This document shows, one piece after another, positions 45,583-48,382 of a stretch of 48,382 bases of DNA. The notes beneath the pieces are model-generated. The model was not told the origin of the DNA and searched no databases. It saw only the letters and a list, made by a program, of their open reading frames with translations. The position numbers were made by a program, and so were the translations under genes. How positions within the stretch are numbered: position 1 is the stretch's first letter; each line of letters opens with the position of its first letter. The DNA lies in NCBI GenBank assembly GCA_002689655.1, contig NZHC01000053.1, forward strand, positions 49,972 to 98,353, written 5' to 3'. This stretch comes from Rhodopirellula sp. (GTDB taxonomy: Bacteria > Planctomycetota > Planctomycetia > Pirellulales > Pirellulaceae).

Positions 45583-46098
45583 CTATTCCTTTTTGAAATC
45601 GGACGATTGCGTGACGTGAACGCCACCGTAAGCGGCCGGAGAGAAGTGCCATGAGCGGGTCAGCCATTTACCATTTTCATTGACCCAGGTATGCGTCACG
45701 CGAGTGCGGTAAGGTGTTGTGCTCGCGCCAGCTTTGGAAAGCCCCTCAAGGTAATAACGAGTCAGGATTACGTCTTTGCTTAGAGCAATGGCTTCAGGGT
45801 AGTACACTTTCCAAAGCCCAGAATAGTTTAAAAAGTTCTCTTTCATTTGTTCAACGGACGTAACCTTAAGTGGTTTGTGAAAACTACCGTCAGAGTTCGT
45901 GCCATAAACGCCCTTAGGGCTATGCATCGCGACCGCAGCATCTGCGTCCATCCTGCTGAAGGCCGCCCAGTAATCCTGGACCTGCTTAATGCAGACGTTG
46001 CCCCCCGCTTTGGATGAGTCTTCTTGGGCTCGCAGTTCGCTTACATTCAAAAGAACCAAAAACGCTGCCAACCAAGTTACGCAAATAAATTTGTTCAT
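45583..46098 (-). CDS. Exported SnoaL/DUF4440-like (NTF2 fold) protein
   Basis: The 171-aa protein has a signal peptide (MNKFICVTWLAAFLVLLNVS, cleaved near LRAQ). The domain starts VQDYWAAFSRMDADAAVAMH, the typical first helix of NTF2-like proteins. GVYGTNSDG, a conserved aromatic LWKVYYPEAIALSKD and RVTHTWVNENGKWLTRSWHFS, the usual last strands, follow. Such domains serve as small enzymes or ligand pockets; nothing shows which. The ATG has AGAGGAA six bases upstream. No neighbour suggests a partner. Confidence 0.86.
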   Translation of the reverse strand: MNKFICVTWLAAFLVLLNVSELRAQEDSSKAGGNVCIKQVQDYWAAFSRMDADAAVAMHSPKGVYGTNSDGSFHKPLKVTSVEQMKENFLNYSGLWKVYYPEAIALSKDVILTRYYLEGLSKAGASTTPYRTRVTHTWVNENGKWLTRSWHFSPAAYGGVHVTQSSDFKKE

Positions 46099-47089
46099 AG
46101 TATTCCTCTGGATTGCAAAGACTTGTGAATGAGCAAACGCAACAAATAGCTCCTTTACTCACCAAGAGCATTGTCAACGAGCCTCAGCAAGTCAACTCTT
46201 CCTTTATTCAAGCGGACACAAGAATTCTTTTCTCAAGCACCACCAATGAGGGAGCGGCTACCTACTCAAAATAACGGCAACAGATTGAGTAAGAGAATCA
46301 TGCTTGGCATCGGATATTGCTTGATTCAGTTTTGCTTGCAGACGGCTCCATCACATACCGATTTCTCGGTGTGCAATGCTTGCCACGGTGTCACACAGTC
46401 ATGAAAAGCATGACATTGCTCGGTAGCCAATAACAGACACCCCATCGGAGCGATCCTACGGGGCGGTATTCGTTTGATGGCTGGATAGGCGGGCGATGCG
46501 TGGGAGGGACTGCGGTCGGCACAACGTGTTGACAGGGACGATCCTCCCTTAGGGCTGGATGGGTTTTCGGTAAATCACTTTCGCACAGCGACAACCGTTA
46601 GTGGCACTTCTCGGCTATCTATGAACAGGTAATGTCCGTTTGATTTACTTTGGGCCATTACTTCAGGCCCTTGTGGAGGTCCGTGAAAGTAATATTGCGT
46701 CATGCTTTCGCATTGACATCTACCAATCCACGCTGGGCCACTACCAACCGGTCGATGTCTTTCATTCATTTCAGTCATTTGGATACAGACAAGCAAGGCG
46801 ATACGGGTAAGCACGGTGAGGACAACACGCACTCACAGCCCCATGCATGCGTGTGTCCCACACCGTGCTCACCAACATCCGATGCCGACGATGGCGACCG
46901 TCCCTGTGCCCCGAAAGTCACCACCCGCATCGAAATCGCGATTCGTTACAATTCAGTTCTCCACTAAAAGGGAGAGTACGATTCGCCCAAAGAATCGGAC
47001 AACAAAATGGCAATATTTTCAAAAAACCAAAAACCTATTGCCAGCCCTCAATCGTTCCCCAAGCCCGATAGCATGCCGTGACGTTCTCA
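46099..47089. other. Intergenic region of about 1 kb
   Basis: No secure gene. A minus-strand frame of 85 codons at 46575-46832 has a hydrophobic start and a regular C-terminus (SNGHYLFIDSREVPLTVVAVRK) and could be a fragment of a small protein, but it lacks a ribosome site. Promoters for the SnoaL-like gene and the beta-propeller gene should lie at the two ends. Confidence 0.45.
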
Positions 47090-48352
47090 ATGCAGCATAA
47101 AAAGTGGCCTCTTTCATGCATCGCTGTCACCAGCATTTTGATGATTTCCAGCCATTTTGCCTGGACAGCCGAACCCGAGTGGACCGGATGGCTCGGTCCC
47201 CAACGCAATGGCTGGGTCGATGGGTTCCAGCCCCCGCAAACTTGGCCAAATGATCTTCAACAACGCTGGCGAGTCGAGGTGGGCTCAGGTTATGGATCCC
47301 CTCTGATCGCGAACGGCCGCGTCTATCAACACGCTCGGCAAGGCGAACAAGAAGTGACATGGTGCATCAACTTGAGCAACGGAAAAATACTTTGGCAGCA
47401 AAGCGACCCAACACCTTTTCAAATGGGTGGGGGAGGAGAACGACATGGCAAAGGTCCCAAATCATGCCCCGTGATGGCTGATGACCGACTCTTTACCATG
47501 AGCATCACCGGAACCTTGATCGCCAGAGAAACCGAAACAGGAAGGTTAATCTGGAAGCGGGACTACAACTCCCGATTTCCCAAAAGCCATCCTTACTGGG
47601 GTGTTTCAGCATCACCCATCATTGTCGACAACTTGATTGTGGTTCACTTTGGAAATGATGATCAGGGCACACTCGTTGCTTTGGACACAAGCACCGGCAA
47701 CGAAGTCTGGACACAGGGAACAGATGGAACCTCTTACTCCTCACCCTTGCTCGCCAAATTTTCCGGCGTGAGTCAGATTATCGACTGGAACCACAATGCC
47801 TTGTGTGGAATCGAGGTTTCCTCGGGTGCGCTTCTTTGGACGCAACCTTTTCCCCATGAAGGCCATAATCAGAACATGCCAACTCCGACGATCAACGAAG
47901 GTTGTATCCTGCTGGGTGCAGAAAACCGGGGAATCCACAGTTTTGAGCCACAACTGACAGACGAGGGCTGGCGAGTCAAAGAGAATTGGCATCAGCCCAG
48001 ACTGGCTCTCGACATGAGCACGGCTGTGATGAATGACGGATTGCTTTATGGGTTTTCACATTACAACAGCGGTCAACTGTTCTGCCTCAACCCGAACACT
48101 GGTGAAATCCTTTGGCAAAGCCGCGGGCGTTCTGGCCAAAACGTGACGTTCCTTTCGATGCCTGGTCACATCCTTGCTCTGATCAATGATGGTGAGCTCA
48201 AGATTTTTTCTGCCGCCGGAAAGGACACGAAACAGGTTGCAAGCTATCGTGTCGCTGACAGCCCGACATGGGCACCGCCCGTTGCACTGAGCGATGGATA
48301 TCTGGTCAAAGATCAGAAATCCCTGACCCGTTGGCAGTTCAACGAAAATTGA
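47090..48352 (+). CDS. Exported PQQ-type beta-propeller repeat protein
   Basis: The 420-aa protein has a signal peptide (hydrophobic SCIAVTSILMISSHFAWTA). A planctomycete-style start WTGWLGPQRNGWVDGFQPPQ follows, then a series of quinoprotein-like blades: CINLSNGKILWQQ, ARETETGRLIWKRDYN, VALDTSTGNEVWTQG, GIEVSSGALLWTQPF and CLNPNTGEILWQSRG. The blades match the tryptophan-docking pattern of PQQ dehydrogenases and BamB, but no PQQ-binding or catalytic residues are evident; it is most likely a binding or scaffold protein. ATG 47090 was preferred over GTG 47078. The gene is complete within the window. Confidence 0.92.
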   Translation: MQHKKWPLSCIAVTSILMISSHFAWTAEPEWTGWLGPQRNGWVDGFQPPQTWPNDLQQRWRVEVGSGYGSPLIANGRVYQHARQGEQEVTWCINLSNGKILWQQSDPTPFQMGGGGERHGKGPKSCPVMADDRLFTMSITGTLIARETETGRLIWKRDYNSRFPKSHPYWGVSASPIIVDNLIVVHFGNDDQGTLVALDTSTGNEVWTQGTDGTSYSSPLLAKFSGVSQIIDWNHNALCGIEVSSGALLWTQPFPHEGHNQNMPTPTINEGCILLGAENRGIHSFEPQLTDEGWRVKENWHQPRLALDMSTAVMNDGLLYGFSHYNSGQLFCLNPNTGEILWQSRGRSGQNVTFLSMPGHILALINDGELKIFSAAGKDTKQVASYRVADSPTWAPPVALSDGYLVKDQKSLTRWQFNEN

Positions 48353-48382
48353 ACGACCAGCTATCAAATCACCAGATCGCGA

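Noticed and set aside
46575-46832. 85-codon minus-strand frame
   Set aside because: The C-terminal part looks protein-like, but it lacks a ribosome site and a known family; kept only as a note.

Overview
The window comes from a bacterium of the phylum Planctomycetota, most likely a marine or brackish Pirellulaceae member (Rhodopirellula-like). The evidence is the three DUF1552 proteins with Tat signals, the two PSCyt/DUF1592-DUF1588-DUF1585 haem-motif proteins, the Tat-exported Gfo/Idh oxidoreductase, the two formylglycine sulfatases, the DUF4159 and DUF6807 (PmoA-like) proteins and the many short exported proteins. Coding density is moderate, with several gene-free stretches of 0.5-1.2 kb. 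I see no tRNA, rRNA, CRISPR array, insertion sequence or prophage.

Layout. (1) 1-8.6 kb: two sets of DUF1592/DUF1552 genes facing each other. A DUF1592 (cut by the window edge) and DUF1552 pair runs on +. A DUF1552, DUF1592, DUF1552, EF-hand/esterase series runs on -. (2) 9.2-12.7 kb: dnaE, the replicative DNA polymerase alpha subunit. (3) 13.2-16.2 kb: a DoxX-type membrane protein followed by a Tat-exported Gfo/Idh/MocA oxidoreductase, closed by a strong terminator shared with a convergent Ala-Glu-Ala-Pro repeat protein. (4) 17-26.9 kb: an exported proline-rich protein, a secreted esterase, a Na+/H+-type antiporter with a TrkA-N domain, then a sparse region with only small genes (a 71-aa protein, a possible 65-aa protein, a DUF2256 zinc-ribbon-like protein and a cysteine-repeat CCEPV protein with a tiny upstream ORF), an exported unknown protein and a metallophosphoesterase. 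(5) 27.2-37.3 kb: what looks like a sulfated-carbohydrate use locus, with a YidK-like sodium/solute symporter, a sulfatase fused to a GH43-type glycosidase, a second sulfatase and a DUF6807 protein on +, then DUF4159 and SMP-30/gluconolactonase-like genes on -. (6) 37.6-43.6 kb: a short P-II protein, a hypothetical protein, a gamma-glutamylcyclotransferase-like protein, rsmG, and cysD-cysNC for sulfate activation. (7) 44-48.4 kb: a chalcone-isomerase-like exported protein, a SnoaL-like exported protein and a PQQ-type beta-propeller protein.

The clearest unusual features are the single-chain sulfatase/GH43 enzyme with both sets of catalytic residues visible, the DUF1552-DUF1592-DUF1552 gene order with one degenerate DUF1552 copy, and a recurring theme of tandem repeats with a period of exactly 15 bp in genes and in one intergenic region. 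All functional calls come from reading the sequence; no database search was made.
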